Assembly (NCBI GenBank): GCA_022578605.1 | Contig: MU394051.1 | Location: 1,475,664 to 1,539,663 of the forward strand | Origin: Camillea tinctor | Taxonomy: Eukaryota; Ascomycota; Sordariomycetes; Xylariales; Xylariaceae | Length of the DNA stretch: 64,000 nucleotides | Direction of reading: 5' to 3' | Shown here: positions 25,342-36,239 of the stretch, in pieces | Layout: each line of letters begins with the position of its first letter | How positions within the stretch are numbered: the stretch's first letter is position 1 | Program-made: the position numbers and the translations under genes | The notes under the pieces: model-generated | Told to the model about the DNA's origin: nothing | Database searches by the model: none | What the model saw: the letters and a program-made list of their open reading frames with translations, nothing else

Positions 25342-28300
25342 ATGCCCTCTTTCGGTCGCATTGGCAAGCACAGCAATCGTTCCCAGCATAATCTGGTCGA
25401 GCAACAGCAACAGCAGCAGCAGCAGCAGCAGCAGCTACAATTTCAGCAATTACAACAGCAGCAAGGTGTAGCAGGCGTTGTACCTGGGAGTAGTGGTGGA
25501 GGAGCCGCACTGCCCCTTTCACAAAGTGCTTCTTCAACCAGCGCTTCTGCTGTTGCTGGTGTTTCTTCTTCTTCCTCCACTACTATTTCTTCTGGTACGG
25601 TTGTTTCTCCTGTTGGTGCCGGTGCCACTTCTTCATCTGTTTCTCTCTCATCATCGTCTGGTCCCTCGGCCATACAAGGAGGGGGTAGAAGAGTGTCTTC
25701 TACCACCGACTCCAACCATAATACCATTAGCATCAACAATCCCCCTTCAGCCTCGTCCGGGCTATCATCATTACCACTAGCACAACCACTACCACCACAA
25801 GTACAAACACAAGCACAAGCACAGGTGCCACCTCCGCCTAGTCTCAGCTCTAGTGATTCCTTTCATCAGCAACATCAACATCAACATCAACAACAATTTC
25901 AGCAGCAACCAGTACAACAACACCAACGCTTACCTCAACAACAACAGCAACGATCGCAAGGTCAGCCATTGGATGTTTTTGGGACCAACACTAATAATAT
26001 CAGCATATCCCCTAATTCATCACCTGCACAAAAACATCAGCATCAGCAACAGCAACAACAACAATATCAGCAAGCAAATTCTATACCCCTCAATCTCAAT
26101 CTCGACCAGGTCGCTTACGCACCACAACAAAGACAGCAACAACAACAACAACCTCCACCTCCACCTCAACCTCAACCTCGCGATAATTTTGCTGAATTAG
26201 TATCGCGTTCTCAGTCTGCCCGTTATTCACAACAACTAAACAATCTGCAGACTTTTGGTGTCGGGTCCAGTTCGGTTGACGATTTGCCCCATACTGCTCA
26301 CATCTCCTCTCCCATTGTCTCTCAAGGTCAGGGTGGTGGTGCACTACCGTCCTTACCCCATAGCCAAACCGCCCCCACCGAGACAAAGCGGTCGACCCGC
26401 AAGCTGATCAAGAACATCCTGTCGGGCTCCTCTAGCCGCCCTACTTCGGATCAATACTCCCAGGATCCCTCTTTTGACAATTCGGGCCTTAGCCGCAAAC
26501 CCTCGAAGCGGGCAAGCAACACCCCCACTAAGAACCAGAACCCTCTATTACGATCTATAGATCATCCTGACTGGGTGCCCCCTTCGAACTCTCTCAGTCC
26601 GCGCCACCACCACCAGCACAACCACCAGCACCATCATCAACATCAACAGAACCAACCCTCTCTAGGCCGAGGTGTAGGCGCAGGCGTAGGCGTAGGCGAA
26701 ATCGATATTCCTTATCGTCTAAACCAATCTAATCAGGACTTGATCGCACAGGACTCCCAGGAAGCTATCCAGCAGCCGCAGCCGCAACAGCAGCAGCAGC
26801 AACAAAATACTATCAGACACGTTCCCGCCGAAGTTGATAATTCGCCTTACGAAGAGCTTACATTCCATCAACAGCAAGCTATAGCGCATCACCAAGCCCT
26901 ACAAGCACAACAGCAGGCCCAAGCCCAAGCCCAAGCCCAGGCGCAGGTACAGGTTGAACAGCAGCAACAACACCAACAACGGCAATTATACGGCCAGGTT
27001 ATTGTCGACCCTAGCCAGCAATCTCCGTCCCAGATTCAGTACCAATATCCCCCTACGCATACACAAACGCACGAGCAGCAATATCAGACGGAAAACCGAG
27101 CGCCACTATACGCTAACCATCTCAGCACAGAAAGCTCCCAGACCCTTAACCCGGAGACAATTTCACAGATATCGCATGAATCGCCTGATACAGATTCAGA
27201 GCATCCGTCAGCCAACTCACACTCTGCACAGGACCTATCGGGCGCTCACCACCAACGGAACGATCCACAAACACCTAGCAAGCCACAGATTTCATCACAA
27301 CCCACAGTAGCACAAGCTCAGAATATGGCCCCGCCTGGAGGACCGAACCAGAGTCGCAGGTCAGGAGATAATGACAAGCACATGCGTTCTGTCGAGCCCC
27401 CTCCTGGCCCCCCGCCGGGCTATCGACATAGCCAAGGACCGATGAACTCTCTGAACCCTCTCCCGTCGACCCCGGCTGCACCCAATGCCCAGCCAAACTT
27501 CCGTACCAGCGGTGTCCAAGACAGACAGCAGTTCGACGGGGGCAGTGCTGAAGCTGGCCGGAACAGCCCTCAGCCATCGAATTCGGAGCCTGCCCCTGAC
27601 CCGGAGAAACAATTCAAGGACTTGTGTAAGACTGGACCGCCTCAAGCCAGACACGAGTGATATACTGACCTACGCTTGTAGTGACTAAATACAAGAACGT
27701 CAAGCGGCTCTACTTCGATGGCAAGACACAGATCGAACAATTGGGCTCTCAGGTAGAACAGTTACAGAACGCTGTCGCAAACCAGCGCATGTCACAGTCT
27801 CGGACCGCACTCGATGACAATGAGTATGCAACCCGGTTTAGTCGGCTGAACGGTGCCATCAACAACCTGGCATTCAATATTCGCAAAGACTGGAGGACTC
27901 TACCGGAATGGATCGAGAGATTTGTGAGCCCGGATGCTATCAAGACGGGAAAGCAGGAGATGACGGCGGTTGGGCGCGCAATCATCATGCGGTGGATTGT
28001 AGAAGAGATTTTCAACAAATGTTTTCACCCTGGTCTAGATGTCGATCTCAGCTGTCATCTGAAAGAAATCGAGCGCAACATTCGCCGCTTCTCTTATACG
28101 ATGAACAGCCAGGAAGAATTCGACGCATTAACAGCAAAGGTGCTCAACTGGCGGATGGCCACGCTAGAAGGTCTTCAACACATGCTGAACTCGCCTGAGA
28201 GCAGCGAGTACCGAAATGATTTTACCAAAATGGCTACGAGCAATCTCACGGCGACGCTATATCAATATCTAACGGATCCGCCGCCGGCCGGTGTGGACGG

Positions 28301-28724
28301 CAGCGCATCTATGATTGTCGAGCTAGCAGTAGGAATTGCGGCCAATCTTCCGCTGGAGAGCCGAGACGTAGCCTTGACCTACCCCCTGCCAGGAGACCCT
28401 ATACAACCGGATATCATGGAACTGGAGAAGACGGGCTTGCCACCACTGCCAGACCCGGTGGAGGAGACGGAGGACAACACAAAGGAGACCGACAAAGCAG
28501 CCAAACGAGAGAAGACAAAGAGTGGTATGTTGACAATGCTTGGTAGCACACCGAATCCCGGAAGCAGAAAAGGCAGCACGGTATCGCTTCTTACTGACAC
28601 GGCAGCTACGGCAGTACCCCCTCCCCCTAAAGATCCATCTAGGGTTCGTTTCGCGGGATTCATTAGTGTTGAAGTGAGAGGGCGACAAGTTCTCATGAAA
28701 GCACCGGTCTGGGCACTAGGTTGA
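25342..28724 (+). CDS. Polyglutamine-rich conserved fungal protein of unknown function
   Basis: Two exons, 25342-27625 and 27682-28724, joined by a 56-nt GTAAGA...TAG intron (phase 1); 1108 aa. The first 760 residues are low complexity: a run of Gln just after the start (SQHNLVEQQQQ...), then Ser-, His/Gln- and Pro-rich blocks and an AQAQAQ tract, with a basic KRSTRKLIKNILSGSS patch about residue 355. The C-terminal third is different: TKYKNVKRLYFDGKTQIEQLGSQVEQLQNAV reads as a coiled coil, followed by a helical domain with RLNGAINNLAFNIRKDWRTLPEWI and RAIIMRWIVEEIFNKCFHPGLD that looks well conserved and folded. Function not recognised; a scaffold or condensate-forming regulator is a guess from composition only. 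AATAAA-like signals follow the stop at about 28733. Confidence 0.85.
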
Positions 28725-29647
28725 AGAAGGGAAAATAAAATGGGGGTGGGAGTGGGGGAGAGACTAGAAAATCCAGGGCGATATAGAGAACGCATTTTTA
28801 TCTTGATTTCGGACTGCTATTATTAACCAGGCCTTTCCCCTCCCTCTCCCCTCTCCATCCTACCCTTATTTTTATTTTTTTCAACTTAATACCCCAGCTG
28901 ATTTTAGTTTTGGAGGTGAAGTGTTTACTGTGCAGTGAGACTGGGACAGTGAACATGGCATGATTTGGATGACGGTTCATGGTGGGCGTAGGTGACGATG
29001 ATATGGATACCCTATTTGATATTTAGGGGGAGTGGAAGTGGAATACATACAACCCATATATTTTGAAGAAAGAAAATATCCTCATCCCTTTTATTATATT
29101 ATTTTTTATTTCAATTTATTTTTGTCTTAAGATTTATTTATTTTAAATAGACGAGGGGGGGCATGGAAGGATTATGGAGTGAGAAGAGAGATACGGCATA
29201 TAAACTCATGGCACACACAAACATACCCACACCGCCTACCGCTATAGGAAAGTTCTGCCAGGAGATAGGATGGAAAATGCCCCTCATTCTTCACCCCTCC
29301 TTCCATCCCATTAAACAGAACCCCCACCTTTTACGATATTATTGATTTATGTAACCTGCATGCTAGTAGAAGAAAGGACTTTAGGGAAGGGGGGTTTATA
29401 TCTCCATATCCAACATATGAGCTTGGGGGGCCCTTACCGGATAACTGTACTAAATCTTTCAATCCGATATAACCTAATCCCGTTGATATATTTATTCCTC
29501 AAAGCTTTACCTATCTACGGAGCTTCTAACCTAGTTCTTTTCGGCATTATATATATATATATATTATTTTTATTTCTCTTATTTTCTTTCTTTCTTTTTT
29601 CTTTCCACTAATTTATCCCAGGGTACTTGACAAGAACGCCGACGATC
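28725..29647. other. Intergenic between polyQ gene and EFM4
   Basis: 3' region of the polyglutamine-rich gene, then the AT-rich upstream region of the methyltransferase with a (TA)n tract at about 29549-29564 and pyrimidine-rich sequence (29571-29610) just before the ATG. No gene seen. Confidence 0.5.
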
Positions 29648-30713
29648 ATGTCGCATACTAAGAAGAAGCCCATGCACCTCGAGCCCTCGAAGCTGGGTAC
29701 GAAGGAATAGTATGTAACTTATCAACAATACTTAAGTAACGGCAGCAGACCAAGGCTAACACAGGGTGTTATTATACACAACCCATAACCGTAGCTGGGA
29801 CGAGCTCTACACCAACGAGATATCCAACCACGCGCACGACCCGTCCGACACGGGCACGGTCTGGTTCGACGACTCGGACGCCGAGGCCAAGATCATCGAG
29901 TTCCTCTCGTCTCCCGCCTTCCGCTCCTCCATCCTGCTCCCGCATCCTTCCCCTCCTCCTCCTCCTTCTTCTTCTTCTCTGGGGGAAGGTCAAAGCGCAG
30001 AGCAGAAAATCTCGTTCCTGGACCTGGGCACGGGGAACGGGTCGCTGCTCTTCGGGCTGCGTGATGCGGAGGCGGAAGAAGATGAGGATGGGGATGGGGA
30101 TGGGGAGAAGCGCTACCGCCCCTGGGGAAGAATGCTAGGCGTGGACTACAGCGCGCGCAGCGTCGAGCTCGCGCGGCGCATCGAGAGGGAGAGGTGTCGG
30201 GGAGAGACCCGGAAGGAAAACGATACCGGGAACAGCACACCCGCGCCGAAAGACGACGCAGCGGCGGAAAACGAAGCAGAGGAGCCGGAGGTGCGATTCC
30301 AAGAACACGACATCCTCCGCGGGTCCCCCGCCCCGCTGCTCACCGGCCCCCAGAGCCGCGGCTGGGACGTGGTCCTCGACAAGGGGACCTTCGACGCGGT
30401 GTCCCTGTCGGCGGAAACTATTAATAACATGGGGCACCGGGCCAGCGAGGTGTACCGCGCCAGGGTGCTGCCGCTCGTGCGGCCGGGGGGCGTGTTCTTG
30501 GTTACGAGCTGTAACTGGACGGAGGAGGAGCTGAGGGGGTGGTTTGAGGGGGAAGAGGAAGAGGGGGAGGAAGATGGGATAAAGGGGTGGGGATTCGAAG
30601 TCGCGGGCCGGGTCGCGTATCCGAGTTTTAGCTTCGGCGGGGTGAAGGGCCAGACTATAAGCACGCTTTGCTTCCGGAAGGTGAGGAGAGGGATAGGGGA
30701 GGTTGGAAAGTGA
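29648..30713 (+). CDS. EFM4: Protein-lysine N-methyltransferase EFM4 (elongation factor 1-alpha methyltransferase)
   Basis: Exon 1 is 29648-29709 (62 nt), exon 2 is 29795-30713; the 85-nt intron has a GTATGT donor and a GTAG acceptor, and its removal makes KLGTKEYWDELYTNEI, the conserved start of the family. 326 aa. Class I SAM-dependent fold: FLDLGTGNGSLLFGL (motif I, about residue 95), GVDYS (motif II), VRFQEHDI, and WDVVLDKGTFDAVSLS (motif IV), then VRPGGVFLVTSCNWTEEEL. Yeast Efm4 methylates a lysine of eEF1A; the role is transferred by family. Compared with yeast (257 aa) it is extended by low-complexity insertions: a Pro/Ser loop near residue 72, an acidic loop near 113, a long Glu/Ala/Asp loop near 165-185, and a Glu-rich loop near 280. 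Confidence 0.88.
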
Positions 30714-31101
30714 AGAAGAATGGGGAAAGAAGGCACGAAAAGAGGAGCAGGGAAACTGTAAGGCTTAAGGAAGCGAGGGATCGGATCAGGGTATAACACA
30801 CACGGCTAGGCTAGAGCTATGGCTATAGATATAGAAAAGGAAATAAGAGTACGCTGGGGTGATCGAATACACTTTTATTGATCATGCTGCTTGCTACTAG
30901 GCACACATATACGAGTTATGATGCCTCCCTCCCCTTTTCTCTTCCCCTCTCCTCTCTCTCTCTCTCTCTCTACCTATCTCGGGTCTTCTTATTTAGTTCA
31001 TCGTGATAAGGTGGCCCCTCCGCCTACCAACTTCTTTTGATAATGATAAAGGAGTCTATGAATTATTTTCAAATTTGTTTCTCACATAACTCTCTCCTTT
31101 T

Positions 31102-31145
<44 letters not shown>

Positions 31146-31215
31146 TTTTTTTTAGAAAAAAAGGGGGGGCGGGAAGAGACGGTAGTTGAAAAGAATTTAA
31201 CAANNNNNNNNNNAG

Positions 31216-31262
<47 letters not shown>

Positions 31263-31995
31263 CCCGCGCCCCCCCCCCCCCCGCCCCCCCCCCGTTCGTA
31301 TTATTAGAGAACAAAGGGGGCCGGGAAGAGACGGTAGATGAAAAGAATTTCACAATGGCTAGGTATTCTGAAGGAAGAGGAAGGAGGTATATCGAAACAG
31401 ACGTCGAGGCGACAACGGATGAATTCACATTACAAAATAACTGGAGGCTATTGGTTTTCTTTTCTTTTCGTTTTTCTTGTTCGGAGTTTGTTGATACATC
31501 TGTTGGTGAGACAACATATGCACCATTGTGTAGTAGTAGGTTAATCCATAAGATTTCACGCAATCCGCGCGTTTCGCTTCATCCCCTTCGTGTCAATCCT
31601 TCTCATTACTGTTATCCTCAATCCGGGTTTCTCGAGGTTTTCGGCAGAAAGAAAGGCAGGATATGAATCAATCAATCAATAGAATTCAAGGGACTAAGTC
31701 TCGCGAGAGAAAGATGAATGAAGGGAAAAGCACAGAAAGAAAAACCTCCAAAAGTCTTTGGTCATCTTTTTTTTTTATAAAGTCCTTTCCACCATTTGCG
31801 TCTCTATTCTAAGTAAGCCCCCTTCCCTCCTTTTGGGAGCATGCGTCTTGGTTCCCTCAAAGACGAGATCTTTGTATGAACCGACGCCCAATTTGTCTAA
31901 CATGACTGTTTTCTCGTGAAAGATGCAAATTGAAGACGCTGTAGTGTACGGACCTCAAGCTGGGATAGAATTCTCATTCCTCATCTGTCCCTGAT
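30714..31995. other. Intergenic with assembly gap between convergent genes
   Basis: Shared 3' region of EFM4 (plus) and the PP2A scaffold gene (minus). It contains a CT microsatellite (about 30952-30971), a 32-base poly-G tract, a 10-N gap and a poly-C tract, and further AT-rich sequence. No gene is supported; open frames here are translations of homopolymers. Confidence 0.6.
31112..31293. other. Assembly gap (10 N, 31204-31213) between poly-G and poly-C tracts
   Basis: Poly-G at 31112-31143, about 60 bases of sequence, ten Ns, then a nearly pure C tract from 31216 to about 31293. The block containing gggaagagacggtag occurs on both sides (31171 and 31323), so the sequence here is not reliable. 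Confidence 0.85.
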
Positions 31996-34338
31996 CTATG
32001 GTGAGGTGTTCATTGGCTCTCCACCTACCCCTGGAATCCCCGCCGCCGCTGTCGTAGCAAAGTATCGCACATCCACATCGTCATCCTTCTGCAGCTTCTC
32101 CAAACTTGGGAGAATGCGTTGCTGGATAAGTTCGGTCGAACGAGGCGATGGTGTCGTATTTGTCGTCCCAGCCTTCTCTAAGCTATAGATGGTACCCTCC
32201 TCCGGGAGTCGTTTCAAGACATCGATAAGCCCAGCATATGTCTTTGCGACGTTGAAGCGGATGTTCGGAATATCATCATCGACTAGCTTTTCCAGCATGG
32301 GGAGAATCGACTTTCCAATAACGTCCAAGCTAACGACAGTAGACAAGGTCTTGGATAGACAGTTAGCAAAAAAAAAAACCCCCCGATACAGGCAGTGTCC
32401 TCGGATTAATACTTACTGAGATAGCAAAACAGGTGGTCATCCGGTACAGGTAGTTAGGATGGGAGCCCATAGCCATTACCTTGGGAATGATAGCCTCGCT
32501 GGCCCATTCGACACCAAACACCTCTGTGAGCTTCTTCAGGTTGTGTGTGGCAGCCTCTCGAATAGAGAAAACAGTGTCACCCAGCCAACCCATACACAAG
32601 CTACTGAGCTTCTCATCAAAGAACTTCACCCCAAGCTGGCTGGCTAGAAGCGGTATGTACTCAATGATAGCGAGCCTTACTCTCCATTGCTTGTCCTCAG
32701 CCAACTGCACGATGGCCGGCAGAAGCGACTGAGAGAGCAGATCGATGCCAATGACTAGAGTAAATTAGGTTAGGCAGGGAATTCATCTAGGTTCTAGGGG
32801 GGGAAGGGATCTCACCTTGGTTTACAAGCTCGAGCTTGGAAATAATATGCAGCCGGACTTCGGGAAATTCATCCTTCAACATCTGCAAGAACATAGGAAG
32901 GAGATGATCGATAGTCCTAGTGAAAAGTGAGCAGCTTAGAAATAGGATTTACCACGATGGATATCATACTCTTGTTTTCCCAGAATAGGAGCAAGGCCAC
33001 TGATCTGGGTGCCCAGAGCAGCACGGACGTGCTGAGATGTATCCGAGACCAAATCTTCAATGGGACCCATAATATCATTGAGGAGGGTGGTACGGTCGAC
33101 GAGGGCGCAGAAGCCAGGAATCTGGCCAGCGATAGCAGTCCGGACCTCGGCCTCGTTGTCCTTCAATAATTTGACAAACGAAGGGACCAAATCCCGAGCC
33201 ACAACCTCTTCATCTACAGCTTTGGCAATCTGGAGCGGGTCATTAGCCCGGCACACACTCAGCACAAACGAACGAACTCGGCCCTACCTTCTCGAATCTG
33301 TCTGCGATCATATAGCGAACCCTCCAGCTCTTATCCTCTATTAGATTCCGTAGAGATGTGAGTAGCACGCCATGGCTTCCCTGCTGCTCCTTGGGCACGA
33401 CCTCGGCGATGGCGATGAGGATCTCTACCGTCAAGAGTCGTACGCTGTCCTGGTCATCCTGGGCGAGGTGTTGGAAAAGAGGTATCATCTCGTCGACGAC
33501 TATGGCGGCAGGCATCTCCTTGACGAATTTGGACAAGTTGGTGGCGGATTGTCTTCGTACCATGGGGGTCTCGTCGTGGACCAGCAGGCCGAACTGCTGG
33601 CGAAGCTGCTCCTGGACGGGAGGAGAGACCTTCTTGTAGGGTGTGGTATACAAACCACAGCCGGAAACTTTGGAGGTGAACCAATCGGCCTTGGAGAGGC
33701 GGATAGTGAGCGGAATAAAGTACTCCTCGACTTGCTGGGGAGAGAGGTCGGCACAGATCTTGTTCAGCGACTCGACGGCCTGCAGATGGTTACGACAGTC
33801 AGGAGACCAGGTTTTGACACGTTATAAAAAAAGGAGAGTAGCTGGTTTGGTTTGGTAGACAGACCTTGTCCCGAACGACGGGCTCTTCGATGGCTGCGAG
33901 GTTCTCTAGGGGTGAAAGAAGGACATGCCCGTAGCTGGGACCACCGACGTATTCGATGAAGCTACCGAGCTCCTCGCTTAGAGCGACAAGGACCTCGTCT
34001 TCATCTTCGACTGACTCTGTTTTTTTGGGGGGGAAGAGGTTAGAATGAGTTGGGTACTCGGCTGGCAGGCAGAACAAGGGGACAACAAGGGCGCTATCTA
34101 ACCATCTAGAAAGGGAATGAGTTCCTCGCGAGTGCGCTCGGCACCCAAAGCCAGCGCGATAGTGGAGAGACGGTGGATGGCATTCAATCGGAGAAGGACA
34201 TCGTCGTGCTAGGGAGGGTTTAGCAGCAGAGCAAAGAGGATATATCGAGTCGAAGCAGAGTCACCGCCTTACCTTCAGCTCGTCTATGAGCACAGCGATG
34301 GGGTAGAGCTCATCGTTCGCACCCGGCGCGTCAGCCAT
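31996..34338 (-). CDS. TPD3: Protein phosphatase 2A scaffold (A/PR65) regulatory subunit
   Basis: Eight exons: 34338-34273, 34208-34103, 34016-33865, 33779-33288, 33229-32970, 32916-32816, 32754-32417 and 32349-31996. All phases agree and total 622 aa, close to fungal PR65 lengths. Starts [22 protein letters not shown]. Made of tandem HEAT repeats with the typical intra-repeat pattern (for example [64 protein letters not shown]). It scaffolds the catalytic C subunit and variable B subunits of PP2A, acting in cell-cycle, morphogenesis and stress signalling. Seven introns of 53-86 nt. Two introns contain a paired homopolymer (T7G7 at 34021, A11C6 near 32369-32385). Compared with animal PR65, the C-terminal repeat carries an insertion, [14 protein letters not shown]. 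Confidence 0.95.
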
Positions 34339-34436
34339 GGCGAATTATCGGGGGTGATAAGGTGTGTATAAGATTGTAGATAGGTTTAATCAGGATTCTG
34401 TTGAGGCTGAAAAAAAAAAGCACAGGTCGGGGGTTG

Positions 34437-34502
34437 CGTGTGTGTGTGTATGTGTGCAGGTGGGTTGGTTTGTGTGTGTGAGTGTGTGTGTGTGTGTGTG
34501 TG
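34437..34502. repeat. Imperfect TG microsatellite
   Basis: Runs of GT dinucleotides with a few interruptions, about 100 nt upstream of the TPD3 start codon. Likely length-variable. Confidence 0.8.
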
Positions 34503-34619
34503 GTGCTGATCGCGTGGGTGGAGTGATGCAATGTGGTTTAGGTAAAGATCGGGTTTTTGAGAAGACTTAGAAGGTCAAAGTCAACTTTCGCTTTCCTCGG
34601 GCGCAAGGGGGAGGGGGGT

Positions 34620-34681
34620 GTGGTAGTAGTAATGGTAGTGGTAGTGGTAGTGGTAGTAGTAATTTGGTGGTGGTAGTAGCG

Positions 34682-34712
<31 letters not shown>
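34620..34712. repeat. GTA/GTG trinucleotide-hexanucleotide repeat
   Basis: Tandem units of GTAGTA and GTGGTA over about 90 bases, ending in an almost pure (GTA)n run at about 34683-34711. It lies in the promoter of TPD3. Confidence 0.85.
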
Positions 34713-34714
<2 letters not shown>

Positions 34715-36239
34715 CTTGGTTCTGGCTTGGTCTGGGTTTTTGGTTTTGGTATTGGAAGAAAGTTGATCGTTCGCAAAAATAAAAATAAAAATAAAAAACA
34801 AAGGTAAAAAAAAAAAAAACGGGTAGGGGAGAAAGAAGAGAGAGAGAGAGGGAGGAGACAAGGTAGAGAGAGAAGGCTGCAGGGCACCTAATTATCTTCG
34901 CCTATTGTTTTATTTTATTTTATCTCTTTTTTTTATTGTCTGGATTGGGGAAAGAGAAGGGGAGGGGGGTATCATGAAAGAAAAGAAAAAAAGGCCCGTT
35001 GGTTGTTCTTGTCGTTAGTTAGTGGGTAGGTTAGATTTGGGGATATTGTGATGGGGGGGGAGAAGAGAAGAAGAGAAGGGGAGATGGTATATGGAGAGAA
35101 CCTTACCTTTCTTTACCTTGTATATGCATTTGTGTACATTCATTCATACTGTATATACACCTGTCTTTACATACATGTGTACAGTATATAGACATACTAT
35201 TTACTGTGCTTACCTACCTTGTAGCAGCTAAGGTTGTTTGAGGCGTTGTGAGCCCAAGAAGTTCTTAGTGGTCTCTTGTGGCTTGCGCATGCTGCCCAAA
35301 TTAAAATGTATGTATGTACATACACACGCATAGGTAATTCTTCTCTTCCTCCTCTCTCTCTCTCTCCACCCCCACCTCCATATTCATCGACTTTTAGGTC
35401 ACCCTTTCTTTCACACGTGCATCTTATTCACCCCTCGTTTTTGTTTTTTTTGTCTCATCTGCCTTTCCCCTCCAATCCCTTTTTTGCCTTATGTAGGTAG
35501 ATACCTGACTTTAAGGTTCTTTTCTTTTTCTTCATCACATAACCCAATCAGACTTGCATTATTATCTTATTACATATACAACCGTCTATATGATTCCTAC
35601 GTATACGTATTTTAATATATCAAATACGACAAAGCCAAGTTCATGAAAGAACGATTAGCTTATCAAAATATTTCCCTCTTTCTTCTATTCGATATAAGTA
35701 CAGAGACTCCTAACCAGATAAGGAATTAAATAGAAAGAAAAAAGCATGAAGCAATCCCCTATCGACTACTACGTACATACTAAACTAAGATAGTACTTTA
35801 GGTAGGTAGCTACAACTTTATATAGTGAATATTGTGGGGATTACCTCTATCAAGATTGGTTACCGAGAATAGATGGAATCTATCCATGACAAAAAAAGAA
35901 AAAAGCTTGGTGGTATGCAGTAAACCCATCTGTGCCTAGAGATATGCAATAAAGCCCAGCATATGGAGGGGTTATGTCGTACTAAGTACCGGAGTACCTA
36001 TGGCCCCTCCAAATCCAAATTTCTGGTGAACCCTTTCCTTGGTGGTGACTCAAGCCCGTTACAACCTTGAAACATTCACATCTGCATCAACGTCTACGTC
36101 CTCATCCACGTCCATGGTCCCTTGTCCTTGGACTAATCGTCTATATCTTTGCATGAACTTGCGCGAAACTCTTCCCGAGGAGCAAGACCAACCACAACAT
36201 CTTAACATTATATAAGTATCAACTTGGTCTTCTCTCAAT

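Larger units (their letters stand above)
34339..36239. other. Divergent promoter region between TPD3 and FRS1
   Basis: About 1.9 kb between two genes transcribed away from each other. It has a (TG)n-like tract at 34437-34502, a (GTA)/(GTGGTA) tract at 34620-34712, AAAAAT units near 34775-34797, a T/A-rich segment and CT-rich sequence near 35340-35370. No gene is supported. Both promoters must lie here. Confidence 0.6.

Noticed and set aside
31069..31563. 164-codon frame with poly-Pro/poly-Gly across the gap
   Set aside because: It is the translation of homopolymer artefacts and Ns.
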